DNA of 8,996 bases. Origin: an uncultured Aquimonas sp. GTDB taxonomy: Bacteria > Pseudomonadota > Gammaproteobacteria > Xanthomonadales > Xanthomonadaceae. Every line of letters begins with the position of its first letter. The stretch's first letter is position 1. The position numbers and the translations under genes are program-made. The DNA lies in assembly GCA_946481615.1 (NCBI GenBank), contig CAMLOR010000123.1, positions 1 through 8,996 on the forward strand, read 5' to 3'. The notes beneath the pieces are model-generated. The model was given only the letters and a program-made list of their open reading frames with translations, was not told where the DNA came from and made no database searches. Below, one piece after another: positions 1 to 5,495 of this stretch.

Positions 1-1601
1 TCTCGCCGCTGATCGCGCTGATGCAGGACCAGGTCGACGCGCTGACCCAGGCCGGCGTGCGCGCGGCCTGCCTGAATTCCTCGCTCACCGCCGAAGCGGC
101 GCTGCGCGTGGAGCGCCAGCTGGCCGCCGGCGAACTCGATCTGCTCTACGTGGCGCCCGAGCGGCTGCTCACGGCGCGCTTCCTCGAACTGCTCGAACGC
201 GCCCGCATCGCACTGTTCGCCATCGACGAGGCCCACTGCGTCTCGCAATGGGGCCACGATTTCCGGCCCGAATACCGCCAGCTCGACGTCCTGCACGCGC
301 GCTGGCCGCAGGTGCCGCGCATCGCGCTCACCGCCACGGCCGATCCGCCCACGCGGCGCGAGATCGTCGAGCGCCTGGCGCTCGACGAGGCGCGCCAGTT
401 CGTCAGCTCCTTCGACCGCGGCAACATCCGCTACCGCGTCGAACAGAAGAACGGCTCGCGGCGCCAACTGCTCGATTTCCTCGCCCGGCACCGCGGCGAA
501 TCGGGCATCGTGTATTGCCTATCGCGCCGCAAGGTTGAAGAAACCGCCGCCGCGCTGGAGGAACACGGCATCCGCGCCCTGCCCTACCACGCCGGCCTCG
601 ATGCCACCACGCGTGCCGCCAACCAGCGCCGCTTCCTGCGCGAGGACGGCATCGTGATGACGGCCACCATCGCTTTCGGCATGGGCATCGACAAGCCCGA
701 CGTGCGCTTCGTGGCGCACCTGGACCTGCCCAAGTCGATCGAGGGCTACTACCAGGAAACCGGCCGCGCAGGACGCGACGGCGAGCCGGCGGAAGCCTGG
801 CTCGCCTATGGCCTGGGCGACGTGGTCACGCTCAAGCAGATGATCGAACAGGGCGAGGCCGGCGAGGAGCGTAAACGCCTGGAACGGCGCAAGCTCGATG
901 CGTTGCTGGCCTTCTGCGAATCCACCGACTGCCGCCGCCAGCGGCTGCTGGCGAACTTCGGCGAAGCGCACGGCGGCGCCTGCGGCAACTGCGACAACTG
1001 CCTGCAGCCGCCGGAGACCTGGGATGCCACCGAGGCCGCGCGCAAGGCGCTTTCATGCGCCTACCGCACCGGCCAGCGCTTCGGCGCGCAGCACCTGATC
1101 GACGTGCTGCGCGGCGTGCAGACCGAGCGCGTGTCGCAGCTCGGCCACGACCGTCTCAGCACCTGGGCCATCGGCGCCGACATCGACGAGCGCACCTGGC
1201 GCAGCGTGTTCCGGCAGCTGGTTTCGGCCGGGCTGCTGGAAGTGGATGCCGAAGGTTTCGGTTCGCTGCGGCTCACCGAGGGCAGCCGCGCCGTGCTGGC
1301 CGGCGGACAGCGCGTGGAACTGCGTCGCGAGCGCGTGCGCGAACGGCGCCGGAGCCGTGCGAGCGAGGCACCGGTCGCGGCAGAGCATGAACCGCTGTTC
1401 GAAGCCTTGCGGGAATTGCGTGCGAAGTTGGCGCGCGAGCAGAACGTACCCGCCTACGTGATCTTCCACGACAGCACCTTGCGCGCCATCGCGGCGGAGC
1501 GCCCGCGCGACCACGACGCGCTCTCGCGCATCGCCGGCGTGGGCGCGGCGAAGCTTTCGCGTTACGGGGAATCGTTCCTCGAGGTGGTCAACGCGGGTTG
1601 A
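1..1601 (+). CDS. recQ: ATP-dependent DNA helicase RecQ (5' end missing)
   Basis: RecQ is a 3'-5' superfamily 2 DNA helicase used in recombination and fork repair. The reading frame is open from base 3, so the gene begins outside the window. About 80 N-terminal residues, including motif 0 and the Walker A lysine (motif I), are not seen. The visible part opens in motif Ia ([14 protein letters not shown]). DEAH (225-236) follows and runs into the RecQ aromatic-rich loop ([13 protein letters not shown]). Then come LTATA (motif III), IVYCLSR (motif IV), [11 protein letters not shown] (motif V) and [10 protein letters not shown] (motif VI with the arginine finger). Zinc ligands are the Cys codons at about 930, 981, 990 and 999, in the family pattern C-x16-C-x2-C-x2-C. 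A winged-helix RQC domain (about 1024-1325), an Arg-rich linker and a complete HRDC domain (about 1389-1590) finish the protein. The domain set is that of a standard bacterial RecQ. It is not part of the minus-strand genes that follow. The identification is very secure. Confidence 0.97.
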   Translation, partial: SPLIALMQDQVDALTQAGVRAACLNSSLTAEAALRVERQLAAGELDLLYVAPERLLTARFLELLERARIALFAIDEAHCVSQWGHDFRPEYRQLDVLHARWPQVPRIALTATADPPTRREIVERLALDEARQFVSSFDRGNIRYRVEQKNGSRRQLLDFLARHRGESGIVYCLSRRKVEETAAALEEHGIRALPYHAGLDATTRAANQRRFLREDGIVMTATIAFGMGIDKPDVRFVAHLDLPKSIEGYYQETGRAGRDGEPAEAWLAYGLGDVVTLKQMIEQGEAGEERKRLERRKLDALLAFCESTDCRRQRLLANFGEAHGGACGNCDNCLQPPETWDATEAARKALSCAYRTGQRFGAQHLIDVLRGVQTERVSQLGHDRLSTWAIGADIDERTWRSVFRQLVSAGLLEVDAEGFGSLRLTEGSRAVLAGGQRVELRRERVRERRRSRASEAPVAAEHEPLFEALRELRAKLAREQNVPAYVIFHDSTLRAIAAERPRDHDALSRIAGVGAAKLSRYGESFLEVVNAG

Positions 1602-1606
1602 CTCCT

Positions 1607-1649
1607 CCGCTACCCGCGGCCGCGCCTGGGGCGCGGCCTGGGGTAGCGG
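1607..1649. terminator. GC-rich hairpin between convergent recQ and small gene
   Basis: Outer arms CCGCTACCC (1607-1615) and GGGTAGCGG (1641-1649) are perfect 9-bp complements. After a 2x2 internal loop, GGCCGCGC (1618-1625) pairs with GCGCGGCC (1631-1638) around a 5-base loop. The hairpin starts 5 bases after the recQ stop codon and lies 43 bases beyond the stop of the facing small gene, so it could end both transcripts. Neither side has a T-tract, so it is not a classical intrinsic terminator. It may instead act as a 3'-end stabiliser or a pause that assists Rho. Confidence 0.65.
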
Positions 1650-1661
1650 GCTAACGGCGAT

Positions 1662-1673
1662 CACGGGCCCGTG
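1662..1673. repeat. 12-bp perfect palindrome CACGGGCCCGTG
   Basis: A perfect dyad with no spacer lies between the recQ terminator hairpin and the stop codon of the small minus-strand gene. It could be a protein binding site or simply GC-rich sequence. No function can be assigned from sequence alone. Confidence 0.35.
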
Positions 1674-1692
1674 CCCGTCCGCCTCACCAGGT

Positions 1693-1842
1693 TCAACGGT
1701 TGCTGGTGCGATTGTCGTCGCTGCGGTCGCTCTGGTTGCTGCCGCTGCTCTGATCGCGCTGCTGGCCGCCCTGGTTCTGCTTCTGACCGCCTTCCTGGCG
1801 GTTCATGCCGCCCTGCTGGTTGCGGTTGTTGTCGTTGGGCAT
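1693..1842 (-). CDS. 49-residue Asn/Gln/Gly-rich small hydrophilic protein, unknown function
   Basis: I do not recognise this protein. Translation from ATG at 1842 to TGA gives 49 residues: 10 Gln, 9 Asn, 7 Gly, 6 Arg, 6 Ser, 5 Asp, 2 Met and one each of Pro, Glu, Lys and Thr. There is no Ala, Cys, Ile, Leu, Val, Phe, Tyr, Trp or His, so it should be fully disordered and soluble. Residues 9-29 form three heptads (QQGGMNR, QEGGQKQ, NQGGQQR), and the last third is Ser/Asp/Arg-rich. A good Shine-Dalgarno, AAGGAG (1850-1855), sits 7 bases before the ATG, and a sigma-54 -24/-12 element lies about 50 bases upstream. These two signals are the main reason to call so short a frame a gene. The predicted 5' leader of about 40 bases can form a GTCGGC/GCCGGC hairpin (1864-1880). 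The composition vaguely recalls Gly-rich general-stress proteins of the KGG type, but the KGG motif itself is absent. Confidence 0.72.
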   Translation of the reverse strand: MPNDNNRNQQGGMNRQEGGQKQNQGGQQRDQSSGSNQSDRSDDNRTSNR

Positions 1843-1892
1843 GGGGTCTCTCCTTGAGTGGTAGCCGGCGTCTTGCCGACAACCTCATGACC

Positions 1893-1908
1893 AGCAATCG
1901 ACGTGCCA
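1893..1908 (-). promoter_or_regulatory. Sigma-54 (RpoN) -24/-12 promoter
   Basis: On the minus strand the sequence reads TGGCAC-GTCGA-TTGCT. This matches the RpoN consensus TGGCAC-N5-TTGCW at all eleven specified positions with the required spacing, and the G after TGGCAC also fits the extended consensus. Taking the C of the TTGC element as -12 puts the transcription start near 1882. That gives a leader of about 40 bases before the ATG of the small gene at 1842. The element is intergenic and points at that gene. RpoN promoters need an AAA+ enhancer-binding protein. Candidate upstream sequence is described separately. Confidence 0.8.
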
Positions 1909-1916
1909 CACGCCGC

Positions 1917-1954
1917 GCCCCGCCGCGGGGCCGACATCACGGCGTCCTACGCCG
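1917..1954. repeat. Two small inverted repeats downstream of azurin
   Basis: GCCCCG-CCG-CGGGGC (1917-1931) and CGGCGT-CCT-ACGCCG (1940-1954) are both perfect 6-bp stems with 3-base loops. They lie 47-84 bases past the azurin stop codon and immediately upstream of the sigma-54 element. They may serve as the azurin 3' end, shielding the RpoN promoter from read-through, although neither is followed by a T-tract on the minus strand. Confidence 0.4.
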
Positions 1955-1959
1955 GAAAA

Positions 1960-1978
1960 TTTCACATTCGCGATGAAA
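1960..1978. promoter_or_regulatory. AT-rich dyad TTTCA-N9-TGAAA, possible activator site
   Basis: An AT-rich patch (about 1956-1983) in otherwise very GC-rich sequence contains TTTCA (1960-1964) and TGAAA (1974-1978) as an inverted repeat. It lies about 78-96 bases upstream of the start site predicted from the sigma-54 element, within the range where enhancer-binding proteins usually bind. The dyad is short and could be chance. Confidence 0.3.
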
Positions 1979-2000
1979 ATTCTCTCGCAGGAGCCCGCTG

Positions 2001-2438
2001 TCACTCGACGACGAGCGTACCCTTCATCAGCGCGAAATGGCCCGGGAACGAGCAGAAAAACGCGTAGTTACCGCCCTTGGTCAACTTGTCGCCGGTGAAC
2101 GTGGCCGAGGTCGTTTCACCGCCGCCGATCAGATCGGTGTGCGCGATGACGCGCGCATCGCCCGCCGGCAGATAGCCCGCGGACGCGCCCGCTTTCATGC
2201 CGTCGGTGGCCAGCGCCTGCACCGCGTCGCCGGTGGTGATGACGACGTTGTGGCCCATCGCCGCAACCGGCAACTTGCCGGTATGCGCGAGCTTGATCTC
2301 GATGCTGGCGCAGGTGGAGGAGACCGTGACGCTGGCCTTGTCGAACTTCATGTCGTCGCCTGCCTTGAGGTCGATGACGCAGTTCTCGGCCTGGGCCAGG
2401 CCGGACAGCAACAGGAGCGGCGCGAAGAGGATGCGCAT
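2001..2438 (-). CDS. azu: Azurin precursor, periplasmic type 1 copper protein
   Basis: Azurin is a small periplasmic blue-copper electron carrier. The 145-residue precursor starts with a signal peptide (MRILFAPLLLLSGLAQA) that should be cut after A17, leaving a 128-residue mature protein, the same length as Pseudomonas aeruginosa azurin. Every copper ligand falls on the same mature number: Gly45 and His46 (MGHN), Cys112 (FFC), His117 (FPGH) and Met121 (FALM). The disulfide cysteines are at 3 and 26. Stretches such as DGM, RVIAHT, LIG-GE and ALMKGTL are also azurin hallmarks. Trp48 of P. aeruginosa azurin is Val here, and the protein has no Trp. The ATG at 2438 was chosen because it gives this signal peptide and has GAAGGA (2445-2450) six bases upstream. 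The much longer open frame upstream runs through the tRNA and is not real. The gene starts 38 bases after the 3' end of tRNA-Lys. Confidence 0.97.
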   Translation of the reverse strand: MRILFAPLLLLSGLAQAENCVIDLKAGDDMKFDKASVTVSSTCASIEIKLAHTGKLPVAAMGHNVVITTGDAVQALATDGMKAGASAGYLPAGDARVIAHTDLIGGGETTSATFTGDKLTKGGNYAFFCSFPGHFALMKGTLVVE

Positions 2439-2439
2439 G

Positions 2440-2466
2440 GCGGTTCCTTCGATCGTGGGGAACCGC
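2440..2466 (-). promoter_or_regulatory. Hairpin covering the azurin Shine-Dalgarno
   Basis: On the minus strand GCGGTTCC (2466-2459) and GGAACCGC (2447-2440) are perfect 8-bp complements around an 11-base loop. The 3' arm ends one base before the azurin ATG. It contains the GGA half of the GAAGGA Shine-Dalgarno, so a transcript holding both arms should have its ribosome site closed. It could alternatively be a processing or stability element at the 3' side of the tRNA. Confidence 0.6.
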
Positions 2467-2467
2467 G

Positions 2468-2473
2468 ATTTTA
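2468..2473 (-). promoter_or_regulatory. Possible azurin -10 element TAAAAT
   Basis: TAAAAT differs from TATAAT at one position and is the only -10-like hexamer between the tRNA and azurin. Initiation about 7 bases downstream (near 2461) would give a leader of about 22 bases with the Shine-Dalgarno free. The corresponding -35 would lie in the 3' half of the tRNA gene, and no good TTGACA match is seen there, so the call is weak. Confidence 0.35.
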
Positions 2474-2476
2474 GCT

Positions 2477-2552
2477 TGGTGGGCCGTGATGGATTCGAAC
2501 CATCGACCAACGGATTAAAAGTCCGCTGCTCTACCGACTGAGCTAACGGCCC
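2477..2552 (-). tRNA. tRNA-Lys (anticodon UUU)
   Basis: The 76-base minus-strand gene folds into a full cloverleaf. The acceptor stem is GGGCCGT/ACGGCCC, the D-arm contains AGCTCAGTCGGTAGAGC, and the anticodon stem is GCGGA/TCCGT with loop CTTTTAA. The anticodon TTT lies at 2519-2517. The T-arm is GATGG-TTCGAAT-CCATC. The discriminator A and the 3' CCA are encoded (2480-2477). A lysine tRNA near tol-pal-queEC is also seen in pseudomonads. Lys tRNA is not a queuosine substrate, so closeness to queE/queC is not functional. There is no terminator between this gene and azurin. Confidence 0.97.
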
Positions 2553-2563
2553 GGGGGCCGCGC

Positions 2564-2592
2564 ATTGTAGCGGCAGGTGGCCGCCCGGTGCA
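2564..2592 (-). promoter_or_regulatory. tRNA-Lys promoter with GC-rich discriminator
   Basis: TACAAT (2569-2564, minus strand) matches TATAAT at five of six positions and lies 11 bases before the mature tRNA 5' end, which suits a start near 2557. A poor -35 (TGCACC, 2592-2587) stands 17 bases upstream. The stretch between the -10 and the start is entirely G/C, the discriminator type associated with ppGpp-sensitive stable-RNA promoters. The same segment lies just upstream of the divergent membrane-protein gene. Confidence 0.6.
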
Positions 2593-2615
2593 GCCTCTTG
2601 CGTTTGAACCGAATC

Positions 2616-3245
2616 ATGCGCGAGCACATCATCGTCCCAACCGATCGCAACCTGCGCTTCCACCACCGGCTGGCCGTCGGCTGGCTGGCTGCGTCCATGG
2701 TATTGAGCGCACTCGCCGTGTGGGCACTCGTGGTCTCCGGCAAACCGCCTGCAGCGATCGGGTTGATGAGCTGTCTGGTAGGCACTGGCCTCAGCGTAGT
2801 CCAACTCCGTGGCATCGCCACCACCCTGCGGGTCCAGGTTCGCCGTCTCGCCAGTCACGGCCGGCGCTTTCCCGCCACCGGCGCCGCAGTACAGCGCATG
2901 CGCCGCGGCGGGCTCACCTACTTCAACATCGTGGTCGCGCAGTTCCGCGATGATCGCGGCGGCATCCATGAAGCGCTTTCCGAAACCTTCGACTACGACC
3001 CCACGCCGCTCTTGCGCGACCGCCCGGTCGAGGTGGTCGCCGATCCGTTCGAGCCGGAACTGTGCGTCATTGCCAACGACACGCTGCCGCCACACCAGCG
3101 GCGCCGGCTCTCGCCCGGCGACCGTGGGCGGCTCTACCCCGCCGATCCGCTCCAGCGGCTGATCTGGATCGTGGCGATGTCGCTGTTGGCCGCGATGCTG
3201 GTGGTCCTCGCCGTGCTGTTCTGGAAACTGGCGGCCGGCGTCTGA
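2616..3245 (+). CDS. Membrane protein resembling DUF3592 family, unknown function
   Basis: From ATG at 2616 the product has 209 residues. Hydrophobic segments are at about 20-41, 46-64 and 183-205, with a soluble middle domain. In that domain, RFPATGAAVQRM leads into a beta-rich stretch (TYFNIVVAQFRDDRG) and then VEVVADPFEPELCVI. The ATG-V, V-Y-dD-G and VeV-DPf-P pattern, together with the TM-domain-TM plan, is what DUF3592 proteins show. I infer the family from memory of that pattern, and no biochemical role is known. A GTG at 2577 would add 13 residues. It overlaps the -10/-35 region of the divergent tRNA, and neither start has a clear Shine-Dalgarno, so the start is uncertain. The gene converges on queC with only 6 bases between the two stop codons. 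Base composition matches its neighbours. Confidence 0.75.
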   Translation: MREHIIVPTDRNLRFHHRLAVGWLAASMVLSALAVWALVVSGKPPAAIGLMSCLVGTGLSVVQLRGIATTLRVQVRRLASHGRRFPATGAAVQRMRRGGLTYFNIVVAQFRDDRGGIHEALSETFDYDPTPLLRDRPVEVVADPFEPELCVIANDTLPPHQRRRLSPGDRGRLYPADPLQRLIWIVAMSLLAAMLVVLAVLFWKLAAGV

Positions 3246-3251
3246 GGCCGC

Positions 3252-3920
3252 TCAGCGATAGCGCGTGGGATCGGCCAGCCCGGCGGCGGCGAAGCCCTCG
3301 GCGCGCAGGCGGCAGGCGTCGCAGCGGCCGCAGGCGCGCCCTTCGGCGTCGGCCTGGTAGCAGGAGACGGTCTGCGCGAAGTCGACGCCCAGGCGCGCGC
3401 CTTCGCGCGCGATGTCGGCTTTCGACATCCGCATCAGCGTCGCGTGCACGCGCAACGCGTTGCCTTCGACGCCGGCCTTGGTGGCGACGTTGGCGAGGCG
3501 TTCGAAGGCCTCGATGAAGGCCGGCCGGCAGTCGGGATAGCCCGAGTAGTCGACCGCGTTGACGCCGCAGAACAGATCGTTCGCGCCCAGCACCTCGGCC
3601 CAGCCCAGCGCGACCGACAGCATGATGGTGTTGCGCGCCGGCACGTAGGTCACGGGGATGCCGGCGGCGGGGACTTCGGGCACGTCGATGTCAGCGGTGA
3701 GCGCGCTGCCGCCGATGCTGCGCAGGTCGACGTTGACTGTCTTGTGCTGCACCGCCCCGAGCGCCGCGGCGACGCGCGCAGCGGCGGCGAGCTCCGATTC
3801 GTGCCGCTGGCCGTAGGAAACGGTGAGCGCATGGCACTCGAAGCCCTGCTCGCGCGCGAGCGCGAGCACCACGGCCGAATCCATGCCGCCCGAAACGAGG
3901 ATGACCGCGCGCTTCATCAT
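3252..3920 (-). CDS. queC: 7-cyano-7-deazaguanine (preQ0) synthase QueC
   Basis: QueC converts 7-carboxy-7-deazaguanine to preQ0 in the cytosol, using ATP and ammonia, on the way to queuosine in tRNA. The 222-residue protein is the usual length. It has the PP-loop ATP-binding motif SGGMDS at 10-15, SYGQRH at 35-40, VPARNT at 93-98 and the [14 protein letters not shown] region at 119-132. The C-terminal zinc site is C187, C197, C200 and C203 (CGRCDAC). The ATG at 3920 overlaps the queE stop as ATGA, which suggests coupled translation. The next codon is also ATG, so the true start may be 3917. It is the last gene of the minus-strand tol-pal-que operon. No typical terminator is visible after its stop codon, where the convergent membrane-protein gene ends 6 bases away. 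Confidence 0.97.
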   Translation of the reverse strand: MMKRAVILVSGGMDSAVVLALAREQGFECHALTVSYGQRHESELAAAARVAAALGAVQHKTVNVDLRSIGGSALTADIDVPEVPAAGIPVTYVPARNTIMLSVALGWAEVLGANDLFCGVNAVDYSGYPDCRPAFIEAFERLANVATKAGVEGNALRVHATLMRMSKADIAREGARLGVDFAQTVSCYQADAEGRACGRCDACRLRAEGFAAAGLADPTRYR

Positions 3921-4561
3921 TTACCCGGCTGGTCGCCCCACAGAACCTTGTGCAGCTGCAGCTGGAAGCGCACGGGCAGGCGGTCGGCGACGATCCAGTC
4001 GGCCAGCTCGCGCGGCGCCACGTCGGCGTGGCTGGGCGAGAACAGCACGTCGCAGCGTTCGTGCAGGCGGTGTTCGTTGACGATGTTCACCGCCCACTCG
4101 TAGTCGGCGCGGCCGCAGAGCACGAACTTCACTTGGTCGTGCGGCGTGAGCTGCCCGATGTTGGGCCAATGGTTCTTCGTGACTTCGCCCGATCCCGGCG
4201 TCTTGATGTCGACGATGCGCGAGACGCGCGTGTCGACGTTGGAGATGTCGATCGCGCCGGAGGTCTCGAGCGAGACGTCGTAGCCGGCGTCGCAGAGCTT
4301 CTCGAGCAGCCCCGTGACGCGCTTCTGCGCCAGCGGCTCGCCGCCGGTGACGCAGACGTGCCGCACGCCATGCTTCGCCACTTCCGCCAGGATGGTGTCG
4401 ATCTCCCACCATTCGCCGCCGTGGAAGGCGTAGGCGGTGTCGCAATAGCCGCAGCGCAGCGGGCAGCCCGTCAGCCGCACGAACACGGTGGGCCACCCGA
4501 TGGAGCGCGCTTCGCCCTGCACCGAGAGGAAGATCTCGGTGAGGCGAAGTCGCTCGGTCAC
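3917..4561 (-). CDS. queE: 7-carboxy-7-deazaguanine synthase QueE (radical SAM)
   Basis: QueE is a radical SAM enzyme that rearranges 6-carboxytetrahydropterin into 7-carboxy-7-deazaguanine, the substrate of QueC. The 214-residue protein begins [14 protein letters not shown], the family N-terminus. It carries the cluster-binding cysteines C33, C37 and C40 (CPLRCGYC) and the SAM-binding TGGEP at 72-76. ETSG (99-102) and DIKTPGSGE (118-126) are further family segments. The start is GTG at 4561. It is preceded by GGAAG, which follows directly on the cpoB stop TAA, and the two genes are 10 bases apart. The open frame continues 93 codons further upstream, but that part is low-complexity Arg/Ser shadow of cpoB. 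QueD and the later queuosine genes are not in the window. Confidence 0.96.
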   Translation of the reverse strand: MTERLRLTEIFLSVQGEARSIGWPTVFVRLTGCPLRCGYCDTAYAFHGGEWWEIDTILAEVAKHGVRHVCVTGGEPLAQKRVTGLLEKLCDAGYDVSLETSGAIDISNVDTRVSRIVDIKTPGSGEVTKNHWPNIGQLTPHDQVKFVLCGRADYEWAVNIVNEHRLHERCDVLFSPSHADVAPRELADWIVADRLPVRFQLQLHKVLWGDQPGK

Positions 4562-4571
4562 CGTTGCTTCC

Positions 4572-5495
4572 TTACTGCCGATTCTCGAGCGCGAGAGCCC
4601 GCAGGCGGCCTTGCGCCAGGCGCGCGACGGTGGTGTCCGGATACTGCTGGACCACCTGCTCGAGCGTGCTCTCGGCCTGGTCCCACTGGCGCAGCTCGTA
4701 GTGGCAATAGCCGACCTTGAGCAGTGCGTCGGGGGCCTTGTTACTGCTCGGGAACTGCGTGAGCAAGCGCTGGAAGGCCTCGAGCGCGATCTGGTAGTTC
4801 TGCGTGACGTAGTAGCTCTCGCCCAGCCAGTACTGCGCATTCGGCGAGTATTCGCCGCTCGGGTACTGATCGAGAAAGCTCTGGAAGCGGCGCGCGGCCT
4901 CGGCGTAGCGGCCTTCCTTGAGCGAATCGAAGGCCGATTCGTAGGCGGCGCGTTCGGCCATCGGATCGGCCGTGCTCTGGATGATGCCGGGCTCGGGCGC
5001 CTGCCCCGTGCTGACGCCGGCGTCGATCGGTTCGCGCACCTCGGGCGGCTCCATCACCATGCCCGAGGGCGAGGTGGCGGCCGGGTCCATCGGCGGGACG
5101 TCCGTGAAGGTGCCCTCCGGCGCAGGCGGCTGCGGCACGGGTGGGACGGCTTCCGGATCCATCATCGGCGTGCCGGTTCCGGCGGCCACGCCCTGCATGC
5201 CCTGGATGCGGGCATCGAGGTCGAGGTACTGGTCGCGGTTGCGCTTTTCCAGTTCCTCGATCTTGAACGTCTGCTGCTCGACGAGGCCGCGGAGCGACTG
5301 GATCTCGCTGCGAAGCTCGGTGAGCTGGTTGACCAGATCCGTGCCGGACTGGCCACCCTGCTGCTCCTGCCGTTCCAGGCGCTCGACGCGCTCGGCCAGA
5401 CTCAGGCGCCCGCCCTGGGCGAATGCGGACGACGAAGCGGCGGCCAGGATGGCCGCCGCTCCGAGCACGCGCAGGTCAATGCGCGAAGACGACAT
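4572..5495 (-). CDS. cpoB: Cell division coordinator CpoB (YbgF), Tol-Pal system
   Basis: CpoB is a periplasmic protein that links the Tol-Pal machine to septal peptidoglycan synthesis. The 307-residue product has a signal peptide ending SSAFA (cut after A26). A coiled-coil trimerisation segment follows at about 33-100 (RVERLERQEQQ, LRSEIQSLRGLVEQQ). A Pro/Met/Gly-rich linker spans about 103-180. The C-terminal TPR domain begins at AYESAFDSLKEGRYAEAARR and has repeats near 184-212, 221-249 and 258-286. The linker makes it longer than the E. coli protein of about 263 residues. The ATG at 5495 overlaps the pal stop by one base (TGATG). The frame stays open upstream, inside pal, but the signal peptide fixes this start. 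Confidence 0.95.
   Translation of the reverse strand: MSSSRIDLRVLGAAAILAAASSSAFAQGGRLSLAERVERLERQEQQGGQSGTDLVNQLTELRSEIQSLRGLVEQQTFKIEELEKRNRDQYLDLDARIQGMQGVAAGTGTPMMDPEAVPPVPQPPAPEGTFTDVPPMDPAATSPSGMVMEPPEVREPIDAGVSTGQAPEPGIIQSTADPMAERAAYESAFDSLKEGRYAEAARRFQSFLDQYPSGEYSPNAQYWLGESYYVTQNYQIALEAFQRLLTQFPSSNKAPDALLKVGYCHYELRQWDQAESTLEQVVQQYPDTTVARLAQGRLRALALENRQ

Noticed and set aside
1661..1909. 82-codon minus-strand frame overlapping the small gene
   Set aside because: It is Arg/Pro-rich, in the wrong frame for the AAGGAG site, and crosses the sigma-54 element. The 49-codon frame fits both signals.
2477..2552. tRNA-Lys 3' end as an integration (att) site
   Set aside because: No integrase, no direct repeat of the tRNA end and no shift in base composition on either side.
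2001..3095. Long minus-strand open frame (364 codons) ending with azurin
   Set aside because: Its first 219 codons run antisense through the membrane-protein gene and straight through tRNA-Lys. The azurin signal peptide and ribosome binding site place the true start at 2438.
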